Origin: a virus | Virus record (IMG/VR): IMGVR_UViG_3300042882_000221 | Coordinates: 1-40,291 of that record | Length of the DNA stretch: 40,291 nucleotides | Strand: one strand, 5' to 3' | Part shown: positions 31,118 to 39,897 of the stretch, one piece after another | Layout of the letters: the number at the start of each line of letters is the position of its first letter | Position numbering within the stretch: the first letter of the stretch is position 1 | Position numbers and translations under genes: made by a program | Notes under the pieces: generated by a model | Databases searched by the model: none | Seen by the model: the letters and a program-made list of their open reading frames with translations, nothing else | Told to the model about the DNA's origin: nothing

Positions 31118-33850
31118 TTATTTTCCTTTGTCATATTTATTCTTATTTTCTCTTGCAATTTGCAGTTGTTTATCAGCAAGTTCTCTTTGTACTTGAAGCT
31201 TCTCTCTTTCTATTTGATTCTTCTCAGAGGCTAGCATATTTCTATTAGTATCTCTTTCTCTTTCCAAAGAAGTTTGATGCTGATACTGTTCAGTTGCGCG
31301 GATCTCTTTCATTGAATCTTCATAGTCAGACATCTGGTTTTGATTAGTGTCTGTCATAGCACCCATACCAGCTGCTCTAATTTCAGCAACAAGAATATCA
31401 CGCTGTCTGTTTTTCTCAGCCTCAGCAGCTTCATGATCAATTTTAAGTTTCTCTTGTTCAGCATTTGCTTTGAGTTGTTGTTCTTGCATTTGCTGTTGAG
31501 CCTGTTGTTCTTGTTGTTTGACTTGATTAGTTTTCTCTTCAGATGTTTTAAGAACTGAATTAAGTTCTGCAATAGAGTCAGATTGAATTACTCTACCTAA
31601 GTCATATATACTAGCTCCTGTAGTATTATTGTTTAGGGACATAGACTTAAGTTGTTCTAGAATGGCCCGGTGATTTGCTGTTGTGCTAGCAAAGATGTTT
31701 AGATCCCGCATAAGTAAATCAGTACCGTTGATCTCAAAGTTTACTCTCTCATCTGCAGTGGTCATATACTGAAGTCTAAGAGAAGGTTTAGTAGAATGAT
31801 AGTACTGAGCTAAGTCTGTACGCATCTGGTGTACTCTAGGCATCAGATAGTCACAGTGCTGGATAAAGTAAGTTTCTGTCTGCGCATATGAGGCAGCTAC
31901 AGCCTGCTCTACACCTGTTGCGGTAGTCTGTGCAAGTTGTTGTCCCATACGCTGAGGATTCACACCAATTACTTCATATGCTTGCTGCTTAAAATAGTTG
32001 GCAAGCTGAATCCTTGACATTAATCTATTTGTTTGTTCCAGGTCTAGCTTTTGGAAATGCTGGAAGTTAATTGCATTCTCTGTGTTTGTGATAGATGTAT
32101 CTAGCGGTAACATCTGGAAATTCTTCATTGCCACATATGCTTTAGCTAGATTGTTCTTACCCCAGTCTTCTCCAGCAGAGTGTCTTGGTAGAGCATTCTG
32201 ATCTAAGAGGATTACAGTACCTAGTTCATCCACTAAGATATCCGCTATCTGATTGTTTACAATGTTGTATCCAATCTGGTATGGCTTCATCAAATCAATG
32301 AGTGCAGTAGACTTAGTATTTCTATCTGAGAATACAGCACCCTCTACAGGAAGCTTACATCCATATAATGAGTTGTCTCCTTTGAACTGGAATTTTACCG
32401 GCCCAATATGGTTTCTGTCAGCTCCAAGATAGATAGGTGAGAATCCACCAGGGTTATTCATACCCCAGAATGAAGGAATATTTGGCCCAATCTTAATGCC
32501 TCCCCATACTTCATTGATCCAGATCCAGTCAATGTGTTCACCAAATACTAGATTATCCTTAGTCTTATTTTTAAAGAGTCTAGTATCATAAATAGGATTG
32601 TCTGTTACTTTATAGTCTTCAGTAATAATCTCAGTGACTACTTCACCATTGTCCATTACTTTGGTAAGATGTCCTACTCTACGTTGTGACTTCCAGTATC
32701 CTGTAGTTACACGTAGTAAGTATGCTGTACCGGCTACATTAAAGTCTTCACCTTCTGATAGGATCTGTGTAATTACATCACCTGCATCAGTGATATTACC
32801 GGCAACCATAGATGTATATTGTCTATAGGCAAGTGACGGCATATTGGTATTCCACTCATGCGTCTTAGTAGCATCATAGAATGAACCATCATTCTGTTGT
32901 CCAGTAATGTTATATCCAGCTGATCTGATAGGATAGATAGCTTCTAAGGCCTCCATCTGATCTTCTGTCATCATATACCCATACTTGTCAATTACATCAG
33001 CTACAGTAAACATATCTGTTTTACCTACCCAGTTAGCTTGAGAAATATATCTAGCATCTGGTGACTTGTGATAAAAACAAAGAACCGGATTCCAGAGTTC
33101 TACTTCATAGTCATCTTCCATCATACGCATATGCCAGAACTCACGGTCTGTAATAAGCATATCTCTAAAACCTCTTTCTTCTAATTCATCAATTCTAAAA
33201 CGTTCAACATCTACCTTGTGTTGGTGAGATGCCCATTGTTCTATCATGGATCTGTAATCTTTCTTGAAAAACATTTCAATCTCAGGAAGTGATTTAATGT
33301 TGTCTGGTGACATTTGTTGTTGTGCTTCTTCAGACTGCGGATCTAATCCTTGTTTAAGAAGAGCTCCTTGAATTTTCATTTGAGCATCTGACATTAGTAC
33401 CTCTTCTACAGCGGCACGTTTCTGTTCCATCATCTCATTGTAAGAGAACTCATCTACTGCCCGGTAAGTAAGTTTAGTTGACCTCTTAGCAAACTCAGCT
33501 ACAAGAACATTAATAACATTAGGTATAATTGGGTAGAACTTAAGTTCAAGAGCAGAGTAATCTTCTTTTGTAAGAGTCTCTACAATATCTCTCATCTCAT
33601 TGTCTTCTTCTATGATATAGTCAGTCTTGTCTATAATACCCTTAGCAAGCTTATAGTTCTTCATGAACCTGCGAGCATTTCTGCGGATTTGTTTTAACCC
33701 GTTCCACTCTAACCAGTCTAAGTTCCAGGCTGCCCACTCCTGGTCTTTATCTTTCTTGGGGATAAATTGTAAAGGTTGGGTAATACTACCCATTCTATTA
33801 TGTTGCGCTTTAGCTCCTTTTTTGAGCTGCATTGCATTATATATTTCCAT
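31118..33850 (-). CDS. Portal protein
   Basis: The 910-residue protein follows TerL by 5 nt and precedes the scaffold and capsid genes, the usual portal place. The N-terminal part has the WNLDWLEWNGLKQIRRNARRF and later KYYDxxxG-type helical clip/stem pattern with many aromatic residues. The C-terminal 150 residues are a Gln/Glu/Lys-rich coiled coil (about 755-900, including QQEQQAQQQMQEQQ), as in other crAss-like portals, where this part forms the barrel. The N-terminus (AMQLKKGAKAQHNRMGS) carries a KAQ variant of the shared motif. No catalytic motif is expected. Portal identity follows from size, position and coil. Confidence 0.88.
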   Translation of the reverse strand: MEIYNAMQLKKGAKAQHNRMGSITQPLQFIPKKDKDQEWAAWNLDWLEWNGLKQIRRNARRFMKNYKLAKGIIDKTDYIIEEDNEMRDIVETLTKEDYSALELKFYPIIPNVINVLVAEFAKRSTKLTYRAVDEFSYNEMMEQKRAAVEEVLMSDAQMKIQGALLKQGLDPQSEEAQQQMSPDNIKSLPEIEMFFKKDYRSMIEQWASHQHKVDVERFRIDELEERGFRDMLITDREFWHMRMMEDDYEVELWNPVLCFYHKSPDARYISQANWVGKTDMFTVADVIDKYGYMMTEDQMEALEAIYPIRSAGYNITGQQNDGSFYDATKTHEWNTNMPSLAYRQYTSMVAGNITDAGDVITQILSEGEDFNVAGTAYLLRVTTGYWKSQRRVGHLTKVMDNGEVVTEIITEDYKVTDNPIYDTRLFKNKTKDNLVFGEHIDWIWINEVWGGIKIGPNIPSFWGMNNPGGFSPIYLGADRNHIGPVKFQFKGDNSLYGCKLPVEGAVFSDRNTKSTALIDLMKPYQIGYNIVNNQIADILVDELGTVILLDQNALPRHSAGEDWGKNNLAKAYVAMKNFQMLPLDTSITNTENAINFQHFQKLDLEQTNRLMSRIQLANYFKQQAYEVIGVNPQRMGQQLAQTTATGVEQAVAASYAQTETYFIQHCDYLMPRVHQMRTDLAQYYHSTKPSLRLQYMTTADERVNFEINGTDLLMRDLNIFASTTANHRAILEQLKSMSLNNNTTGASIYDLGRVIQSDSIAELNSVLKTSEEKTNQVKQQEQQAQQQMQEQQLKANAEQEKLKIDHEAAEAEKNRQRDILVAEIRAAGMGAMTDTNQNQMSDYEDSMKEIRATEQYQHQTSLERERDTNRNMLASEKNQIEREKLQVQRELADKQLQIARENKNKYDKGK

Positions 33851-33855
33851 ACCTT

Positions 33856-36057
33856 TTATTTAAAGTTTTTAAATGGTGATCTTTTAATTACTTTGCCGCC
33901 ACTTCGCATACCATTCCCCATGTGCCGGAAAGGGCTATGAGGTAATTTAAACAAATTATCTGACTTTTGCAAGTTTTTGGCTGCATCATCCATGATGACA
34001 CGCTTCTGATATCCTCTATTTGATTGTTGAATTCTCATAAAAGCAACTAGTGCAGAGAAGGCTACTAGCCTATCCACGTTGAGCCCTTCTGTATAAGCTT
34101 GCATTTCTTTAAGCAACATAGGATCAGGAATACGTTCTATGCCATAAGTAGTCTTTACTATAGTACCATCTTCTTTGGTAACGGTATCTAATTCTTCTCT
34201 GGTATATTCTATGACATAACTTAGAAGGTGAGTCTTGAATAGTATCCCTGTATTCTTCCATCCATACTCCTGGAACACGTTAGCATTAGCACCTAAATCT
34301 TTGAGAAACATGATCTGTGTTCTAGGTACTAGATATCTTTGTTTCTTTCTTGATATCATGTACTGGATAAACAATGAGATGTTGTTCTCTATCACCGTCC
34401 AGGCATTGTACCATTCAATGATTAACTCCAGTCTCTCATGTGTTTTCTTGATATCATCAAATCTACCACACCATGCAGCTACTATCTTATCCTGCTCTAT
34501 AAAGTTTTCTACATCTACGCCACTAATCTTAGTTACTTCTACAGGAGCTTTCATCACATAGATAGAACACAATGAGTCAGATGTATTTGTTTTACCTTCA
34601 GATACGGGGTCAATAGATGCATAATACATACCAAAGGTTGGATCTTTTACAGGTCTTTCATATACAATCAGAGTTCCTGTTTTATCTTCTGTCTTCTTAG
34701 ATATAGGAAATTCAGATATAGGAAGTTTATTAGTCTCTCTAACCTTGGGTATACCTTGCTCATCTCTGTAGATTTCTAAGAACTCATAAGAGTATTCTTT
34801 GTCTTCTATTCTTCTAAGCTGAGCTCCTACTAAGTGTTGTGGGAATATAGATACCTTTCTATGTTTAAAGGCTTCTTCAATGTTTCTTGGATGCTGTGAT
34901 ACTTCAAGCTGATATGCTTCCGGTGACATCTTTTTCTTACACTCCTCAAAGTAATCATCTAGTGCCTGCAGCGCTTCTTCTACTAATGAGTTACCGTAAG
35001 CGTCTATATACGGTGGCATCGACCACTGCTCTGGAATAAACAAACCTGATACACCTATAGTACCTTTACTATCTATGAGATCAGTATCTACAGCATAGAT
35101 ATCAGTACCCTCCGGATTAAGGATCATTTCCTTCAACGGCTCACACTGGTCTAAGTCTCCCACAGATCCCGCAGCAATGAACATACCTGTAGTTATCATA
35201 CCTGACTTAAGCGCTGGCTTGATGTATCCAAAGGTAGTATTCATCTTAGGTGCAATCCCAGCCTCTTCATGAAAGAAGTATTTTACTGGACCCCCTACAC
35301 CATTTGTAGGATCTTTTTCAAATGACATACCTTGAATAGTACCTTTGAGACCTACTTCAGTCTTTCTATCTCCTTTTCTTACTTCAATCTTCTGCTGCCA
35401 CATCATTACCTTGTCTGGTGACATAGGTCTATACCATGCAGTATGTTCATTCAAGAAAGCTGCATACTCAGATAAGAACTTCCAAGTACCTTTCTCATTG
35501 ATGTAATCTTTAAGAGATGCACCCATCTTAAGTGTAACCCCTGCTTCAAACCACTGTTGATTAAGTAACTTACCGGCATGATAATAAGAAGAAGCAATCT
35601 GACGTTTCTTAAGAATAGCTGAATGCTTATAGTGTAACTCAGCTAACAGTTCATAGAGAGCCATGTGATACTGAGCATCCCGTATATCAGCAAACCCAAA
35701 GGCTTGAATCTCCTTATTAAAGATTGGTAAGAAGTTAAGCCACATGTAATACTCCCGGGCTAAGAACCATATCTCTTTACCAGACTTTACAATAACACCT
35801 TTACGGCATTTCTCTTTCTGGTCATCCCAGTAATTAATAAAGTCCTTAGACTTATATGGGGCAGTACAGTATATCTTGTTTTCATTAAACACTCTACACT
35901 GCTCATTAAAGATCTTACTACTATCCTCATTAAAGTTGTACTGACCGGGCTCTCTGAATATGCTGAATATAAAAACTCTGAACTCATCTCTGCTTTCAAA
36001 GTTGGTAGTAGTCCAGGTTCCATTATCCCAGGTAGGTATATCGTTCCAGAATTCCAT
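33856..36057 (-). CDS. Large terminase subunit
   Basis: The 733-residue protein is the DNA-packaging motor. An atypical Walker A-like segment (KKRQIASSYY, 150-159) stands where R-x-x-G-K-[ST] is usual: the Gly-Lys is replaced by Ala-Ser. Walker B is KYFFHEEAG (259-267). The C-terminal RNase H-like nuclease shows ASIDP (D483), WTVIENN (E557) and NVDRLVAF (D662) as its acidic residues. Deviant A motifs are known in crAss-like terminases. The start codon overlaps the upstream gene stop by one base, and the portal gene starts 5 nt downstream. This is the best phylogenetic marker of the window. Confidence 0.93.
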   Translation of the reverse strand: MEFWNDIPTWDNGTWTTTNFESRDEFRVFIFSIFREPGQYNFNEDSSKIFNEQCRVFNENKIYCTAPYKSKDFINYWDDQKEKCRKGVIVKSGKEIWFLAREYYMWLNFLPIFNKEIQAFGFADIRDAQYHMALYELLAELHYKHSAILKKRQIASSYYHAGKLLNQQWFEAGVTLKMGASLKDYINEKGTWKFLSEYAAFLNEHTAWYRPMSPDKVMMWQQKIEVRKGDRKTEVGLKGTIQGMSFEKDPTNGVGGPVKYFFHEEAGIAPKMNTTFGYIKPALKSGMITTGMFIAAGSVGDLDQCEPLKEMILNPEGTDIYAVDTDLIDSKGTIGVSGLFIPEQWSMPPYIDAYGNSLVEEALQALDDYFEECKKKMSPEAYQLEVSQHPRNIEEAFKHRKVSIFPQHLVGAQLRRIEDKEYSYEFLEIYRDEQGIPKVRETNKLPISEFPISKKTEDKTGTLIVYERPVKDPTFGMYYASIDPVSEGKTNTSDSLCSIYVMKAPVEVTKISGVDVENFIEQDKIVAAWCGRFDDIKKTHERLELIIEWYNAWTVIENNISLFIQYMISRKKQRYLVPRTQIMFLKDLGANANVFQEYGWKNTGILFKTHLLSYVIEYTREELDTVTKEDGTIVKTTYGIERIPDPMLLKEMQAYTEGLNVDRLVAFSALVAFMRIQQSNRGYQKRVIMDDAAKNLQKSDNLFKLPHSPFRHMGNGMRSGGKVIKRSPFKNFK

Positions 36058-36572
36058 TATGAGTCATAAGCTAATCCCTGACCACCTCTTACTTTACTCT
36101 GTTGCTCATCTTGTAGGTCTTTATATACACCCTTAAATGATTGTCTAATGGCATCAAAGTCTTTTGCTACAGCTCTAATCTGTGCTATGTTACCATCTTT
36201 ACCATCAGTAATCTGAGTAGTAGCTAAGTACCTTGCTATTCTATCTAGAGCTTTCTGCATACCATCATACGCGCGGGAGGTTGGTGTCTCATATAATCTT
36301 GCACAGAACTGCAGGGCTGTATAGATGTCTTTATCTTCCGGGGAAAACTCTGCCTCTATCTGATCTAAGATCAAGTCTTCTTTATCCATTGCCGGAGTAT
36401 GAAAGAATATATTTAAATCAGGATTAGGACATGTCATATAGAACAGGTACAGGTAGATCTTTAGATAGTCATTAGGATAATTATCCATGATATCTTTAAG
36501 TGCTTTCATTGTAAAACAATGCTCAGTAGGTACAACTACCCCATTTTGCACGTCAAATAATCTTACTATCAT
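36057..36572 (-). CDS. Possible small terminase subunit or conserved packaging-region protein
   Basis: The 171-residue protein is helical throughout, with a C-terminal segment (about 115-160) rich in Gln, Lys and Asp that could form a coiled coil. It lies directly upstream of TerL with a 1-nt overlap and after the nuclease gene with a 4-nt overlap. That place and size fit a small terminase, but no HTH motif is clear and no sequence family is recognised. A different packaging accessory role is possible. Confidence 0.8.
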   Translation of the reverse strand: MIVRLFDVQNGVVVPTEHCFTMKALKDIMDNYPNDYLKIYLYLFYMTCPNPDLNIFFHTPAMDKEDLILDQIEAEFSPEDKDIYTALQFCARLYETPTSRAYDGMQKALDRIARYLATTQITDGKDGNIAQIRAVAKDFDAIRQSFKGVYKDLQDEQQSKVRGGQGLAYDS

Positions 36573-37399
36573 TTCTTTTTAATTTGGTCTCTGTTATCAT
36601 ATAGCCAGTTAATGATGGAGATAACTTCATCTGCTAGATATGGTACTTCCATTTGTATAACTTCTTTAATTACGGGATCTCCATTTGATGAATACCTGGT
36701 AATAGGATAGCCGTATTCATCTGTTCCCTCTATTTCAAAAAGCACATGGTGAATGTATATCTTTCCTGGCTTAAGTTTACGGTTATGCTTCAGTATAATA
36801 TACATATAAATACTCAGCTGTAGAGCATAGTGGTTAAAGTTACAATCATCTAAATGACTTACTGGATGGGACATTTTATCTGATGTCCCTTCCCAGTTCT
36901 TAAATGATTCTGTCTTAATCTCCTTATTAGTCTTATAGTCAATAATGTTTACTTTACTATTGACTACTTCAACTAAGTCAGATTGACCACATATGCCCGC
37001 AGACTTAATGTAAACCATGTGCTCTGGGTAGATCCCATCTGTAAGCTTTTGTTCAGGCGCTTTTTTCTGAGAGTTTTCCTCAATAGGTTTATAGATTGGA
37101 ATAGGTATACCTTCTAACTCTATAGAAGATAAAGAACATATATCTGTTTCTCTCTGGTTGTGATAGAATGTTCCCAGTGTGGTAGCACGGTCAGCTTCTG
37201 CTTTCCATAGTTCAAGAATCTTTTCTGGTGGAATACCATACCATTTAGACCTAGTCTTCTTGGTTACACTGGCAGCTACTTTCTCAGCATCAAACGGTTT
37301 CTTAAAGTTAGACAAGAGTGATGTTACACTTATCCAGTCTATACCTTCTGCCTCAATGCTCTTGTAGCTATGATCTGCAGCATTAAATATAATACTCAT
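36569..37399 (-). CDS. PD-(D/E)XK nuclease, RecB/Cas4-like
   Basis: The 276-residue protein has the full motif order of RecB-family nucleases: GTFYH at 76-80 with E84, GQSD with D141, IIDYKT with D154 and K156, and QLSIY (194-198). It thus probably cuts DNA with a metal ion. It lies between a Cys-rich small protein and the gene before TerL, with 4-nt overlaps on both sides. A nuclease of this family is common near the terminase in crAss-like phages, where it may resolve DNA before packaging. No Cas4-type four-Cys iron-sulphur cluster is seen. Confidence 0.88.
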   Translation of the reverse strand: MSIIFNAADHSYKSIEAEGIDWISVTSLLSNFKKPFDAEKVAASVTKKTRSKWYGIPPEKILELWKAEADRATTLGTFYHNQRETDICSLSSIELEGIPIPIYKPIEENSQKKAPEQKLTDGIYPEHMVYIKSAGICGQSDLVEVVNSKVNIIDYKTNKEIKTESFKNWEGTSDKMSHPVSHLDDCNFNHYALQLSIYMYIILKHNRKLKPGKIYIHHVLFEIEGTDEYGYPITRYSSNGDPVIKEVIQMEVPYLADEVISIINWLYDNRDQIKKK

Positions 37400-37698
37400 A
37401 GTGCGTCTAGTTTATCCTCATCTTCTTCTGATAGTAGTGCAAACCATCTACCATCTGGGCATTCAGTTGATAAGGCTCTGAGTTTAAATGTTAAAGAACA
37501 TCCACATAATCCACAACATGGTTGTGTTCCGGGTACAGCACATTCTTTTCCTTTGGTATCTTGATGTTCACATGAATCACAAATGTCTCTTCTATGCTCA
37601 GCAATATCTTCTACAAATTCATCACGGATGACAGAGTTTTTAATACCCTCCATAATTTGTTTTCTATTCTTCCAAATTTCCTTGATTCTTCCGGCCAT
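37396..37698 (-). CDS. Cys-rich zinc-finger-like protein
   Basis: The 100-residue protein carries eight Cys: CxxC at 40 and 43, then 53, 61, 62, 65, 67 and 80, and closes with an acidic tail. The segment GTQPCCGLCGCSLTFK is typical of a small zinc domain found in many tailed phages near late genes (recall only). The gene overlaps the HU/IHF-like gene by 35 nt and the nuclease gene by 4 nt, so it is probably co-translated with them. It may be a DNA- or protein-binding accessory of the nuclease or terminase, but no direct evidence exists. Confidence 0.8.
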   Translation of the reverse strand: MAGRIKEIWKNRKQIMEGIKNSVIRDEFVEDIAEHRRDICDSCEHQDTKGKECAVPGTQPCCGLCGCSLTFKLRALSTECPDGRWFALLSEEDEDKLDAL

Positions 37699-38044
37699 CT
37701 CTAAATGCTTTTTTAGTTTCTAAGAATTGATTTATGTTTTTTATTGCTACAGAAAGTTTCTCTAACTTCTGTTCAGCGCTTTTTTTGTTATGATAGTTTA
37801 TGAAAGTCTGAGTGTCATACTTGTTATTTAGGTTTCTGTACTTCAGAATTAGTGCATCTACACTTTTCTTCTGAATTATAAAGTGACCTAAACCAGGTAA
37901 GTTTATTCTTAGATTTTCTAAACTTGATAAGTTCTTTCTTACTTCTTTGTAATAAAAACTTACTATGTCATCTACTAAAGATGCTGGTATGTCATATTGC
38001 TCAGCAACTGCTTTAATTATTACTTCCGGCTTCTTTGGTATCAT
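37664..38044 (-). CDS. HU/IHF-like DNA-binding protein (first copy)
   Basis: In this 126-residue protein, residues 1-60 match HU/IHF: two N-terminal helices (LVDDIVSFYYKEVRKNL) and the segment LRINLPGLGHFII (45-57) in place of the HU L-P-G-F-G-T-F turn. The DNA-binding arm is not plainly seen, and the C-terminal half is a charged helix pair. It overlaps the winged-helix-like gene by 32 nt and the Cys-rich gene by 35 nt. Together with the gene at 13240, this gives two divergent HU/IHF-like proteins. The ATG lies directly after AGGAG, too close for a normal Shine-Dalgarno, but no other start exists. Confidence 0.88.
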   Translation of the reverse strand: MIPKKPEVIIKAVAEQYDIPASLVDDIVSFYYKEVRKNLSSLENLRINLPGLGHFIIQKKSVDALILKYRNLNNKYDTQTFINYHNKKSAEQKLEKLSVAIKNINQFLETKKAFRDGRKNQGNLEE

Positions 38045-38402
38045 CTCCTAAAAATTTATAGTCAAGTAATACTGTCCCGGTAGTTTGTATTTGCAAAGTA
38101 GGGTTGAGCATGATAATCTTTTTGTTGTTGGGATCTTTAACAACAAGATTGTTTTTCTCAGCCTTGTTAATGCAGTTTCTCACAGTCTGTGGAGTTTTGA
38201 ATATCCAGTCTTCTTCAGTAGATGCGTCATAACAAAAATGTGTAAGTTCTAAGGGTTGATTAAAGCTCAACAAAGTCAAGCAGTTAAGGTCAGACTCACT
38301 CACTGTTATACGACTAAGGTAACAGTGAGTTAAGATCTGAAACTTTACAATCTCCCACTTAGGCATTCTTACACGCTTCTGTACTTGATTTACTAAAGCC
38401 AT
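38013..38402 (-). CDS. Possible winged-helix DNA-binding protein
   Basis: In this 129-residue protein, residues about 70-110 (IFKTPQTVRNCINKAEKNNLV.. then KKIIMLNPTLQI) read as a recognition helix plus wing, similar to winged-helix initiator-type proteins. The N-terminal part is mixed helical. The gene begins 2 nt after the coiled-coil gene and overlaps the HU/IHF-like gene. A regulator of late transcription or a packaging-site binder is plausible, but no family is recognised. Confidence 0.78.
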   Translation of the reverse strand: MALVNQVQKRVRMPKWEIVKFQILTHCYLSRITVSESDLNCLTLLSFNQPLELTHFCYDASTEEDWIFKTPQTVRNCINKAEKNNLVVKDPNNKKIIMLNPTLQIQTTGTVLLDYKFLGDDTKEAGSNN

Positions 38403-38404
38403 GA

Positions 38405-38692
38405 TTAATTCTTCTTAAGTCTTTTACCTTCTTGTTTGATTTCTTCTCTCAATGCTTCTGGAGAATCTTGTGCATCTGCTTCGGCTTCTTCTTGTTGAGC
38501 TGCCATCATTGCATACTGCATTTGGATATTGGTTCTCTTCCAACGTGCCTCATCAATCTTCAATAAAGTTTCCTCATAATCAGCTTGCGCTTTAAGATAA
38601 GGCATTGACTCAGTATAAAACTGAAGCATCTGTTCTCTCTTTTCATTCAATTCTTCTGGAGTTAACTCCATCTCTTTTACTTGTTCTTCCAT
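38405..38692 (-). CDS. Small acidic coiled-coil protein
   Basis: The 95-residue protein is almost fully helical, with Glu/Gln-rich heptads (about 10-70) and a basic C-terminus. It is the first gene after the lysis-cassette terminator and has a TATATTTG box 24 nt upstream of its ATG. It may head the packaging transcript. No family recognised; a chaperone or adaptor role would fit such a protein but is not shown. Confidence 0.8.
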   Translation of the reverse strand: MEEQVKEMELTPEELNEKREQMLQFYTESMPYLKAQADYEETLLKIDEARWKRTNIQMQYAMMAAQQEEAEADAQDSPEALREEIKQEGKRLKKN

Positions 38693-38715
38693 GACTTCTA
38701 TATTTTAAGTTTACA

Positions 38716-38723
38716 CAAATATA
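38716..38723 (-). promoter_or_regulatory. Possible Bacteroidota-type -7 element
   Basis: Minus strand TATATTTG (TAnnTTTG) lies 24 nt before the ATG at 38692 and just after a terminator. A clear -33 TTG at the right distance is missing. Confidence 0.33.
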
Positions 38724-38750
38724 GAACAAAAGTTTAAACCTTGTACATTT

Positions 38751-38784
38751 AAAACAAAAAACCCAGATAGTGTAACTACCTGGG
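38751..38784 (-). terminator. Strong intrinsic terminator closing the lysis cassette
   Basis: In minus-strand RNA CCCAGGUAG pairs with CUAUCUGGG (one G-U pair) around a 5-nt loop, directly followed by six U and then GUUUU. It separates the lysis genes from the packaging genes. Confidence 0.9.
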
Positions 38785-38805
38785 CTTACTTAATGTTCTA
38801 AACTT

Positions 38806-38964
38806 TTATCTATTCTTCATTGTGAAGTTGAATAGAGTAATAAGGTAAAACTGTCTTGAGATGTCTACTTCTAATGTTAAGATATCAATCTTTCCAAGAC
38901 GTGCTCTTATTTGGAATTTGTCCCACTGTTTGTTGTGGACTCTCCAGTTGTTTCTAAATATCAT
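38806..38964 (-). CDS. 52-residue small protein at the end of the lysis cassette
   Basis: I chose the ATG at 38964, 7 nt after the peptidase stop. The longer in-frame version would run 120 nt into the peptidase gene and looks like an alternate frame of it. The chain (for example FQIRARLGKIDILTLEVDIS, then FYLITLFNFTMKNR) has two beta-like strands and a hydrophobic end. It ends 22 nt before the terminator, as a last operon gene would. No family is recognised. It may be a small lysis-associated or unrelated late protein. Confidence 0.6.
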   Translation of the reverse strand: MIFRNNWRVHNKQWDKFQIRARLGKIDILTLEVDISRQFYLITLFNFTMKNR

Positions 38965-38971
38965 AGTCTTA

Positions 38972-39433
38972 TTATTTATAAGGTACATAAGATGTTCCTT
39001 TACCTGACTTAACAGCTTTAAGGATTTGCTTTCTTTGCTTACCGGTAGACTCGTAAGATACGTGTACCCAATCAGGATTACTATCTGTACCAAATTCCCA
39101 AATCATTTGATCAAAGCTTAGGTTGTCTTTAATAAAATCAAAGATTTGCTTATTAGTAACTGTAGTACCGTCCATATCAATGTCAATAGCTTCACCTGTA
39201 CAATGCTGTGAACTTAAAGCACCACCAACTGCTGTGTTTAGTTCTTTGCTACGGTATCCTGATGAAAGGATAATAGGAACTCCAAAGTGCTCTCTAATAG
39301 GCTGGAATACTTTCTCAGCTAATAGTTTAAAGTTTTCAATGTGTTCAGGTGTTGGCATGTTGCTGATACCTTTTCTTTTAGCAGTTTCTGATCTCATCAC
39401 TTCTGCTAATGCTAAATTTTTACTTAGTTGCAT
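38972..39433 (-). CDS. M15-type peptidoglycan peptidase (endolysin)
   Basis: The 153-residue protein has the M15A zinc-binding pattern S-x-H-x-x-G-x-A-x-D at 75-84 (H77, D84), the second part IWEF (about 111-114) and WVHVSY with H124. It probably cuts stem peptides or cross-links of peptidoglycan. It has no signal peptide or wall-binding domain and is about the normal size for a single-domain M15 enzyme. It lies 5 nt after the lysozyme gene, so two wall enzymes with different bonds are made together. Confidence 0.88.
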   Translation of the reverse strand: MQLSKNLALAEVMRSETAKRKGISNMPTPEHIENFKLLAEKVFQPIREHFGVPIILSSGYRSKELNTAVGGALSSQHCTGEAIDIDMDGTTVTNKQIFDFIKDNLSFDQMIWEFGTDSNPDWVHVSYESTGKQRKQILKAVKSGKGTSYVPYK

Positions 39434-39438
39434 GTTGT

Positions 39439-39897
39439 TTATTTTTTAAAGTACAAGTCTGCTTCAGCTTCTCTGCGTCTAACAAGACCTTTTAATGTTT
39501 TACCTCCTGCTTTTACCCACTTCATAAATTCTAATCTGATAGATTCATCTTCAGGATTAGCATTTACTTTCTTAAGTAGAGTAGAAGCTTTTAAATTTGC
39601 TGGACCCAAGTTATATGCAAATGATACTAATGCATCAAACTGGTTCTGTGTAATAGTGTCTACGCAGTAACTGTCTACGTATTTCTCAAAGCTTACAAGC
39701 ATACTAGCTAATAGCTCTGTTGCTTGTTCTTCAGTTATAGTAGCATCAGTCATTGCTACCTTTTTACCATTAGGATAGAATGTAGCTCCGTATCCAATTG
39801 TGGGAATAGCTGCAGGACATTTGTAAGGAGCTCCTCTGAACCCTTCAAATGACTTGATCATATCAATCCCTGCTTTCCCCGTCTTTGTTACTTTCAT
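39439..39897 (-). CDS. GH24 (T4-type) lysozyme
   Basis: The 152-residue protein (ATG at 39897) begins MKVTKTGKAGIDMIKSFEGF. An upstream in-frame Met would add 20 residues of another frame of the holin gene and is not supported. The catalytic triad pattern is E18, C27, T33 (E-x8-C-x5-T), the variant with Cys in place of T4 Asp20, seen in several natural endolysins. It hydrolyses glycan strands of the wall. No signal peptide, so release depends on the holin. It overlaps the holin gene by 35 nt. Confidence 0.9.
   Translation of the reverse strand: MKVTKTGKAGIDMIKSFEGFRGAPYKCPAAIPTIGYGATFYPNGKKVAMTDATITEEQATELLASMLVSFEKYVDSYCVDTITQNQFDALVSFAYNLGPANLKASTLLKKVNANPEDESIRLEFMKWVKAGGKTLKGLVRRREAEADLYFKK

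Noticed and set aside
38806-39093. 95-codon version of the small gene after the peptidase
   Set aside because: Its first 43 codons lie inside the M15 peptidase gene in another frame. The internal ATG at 38964 gives a normal operon gap.
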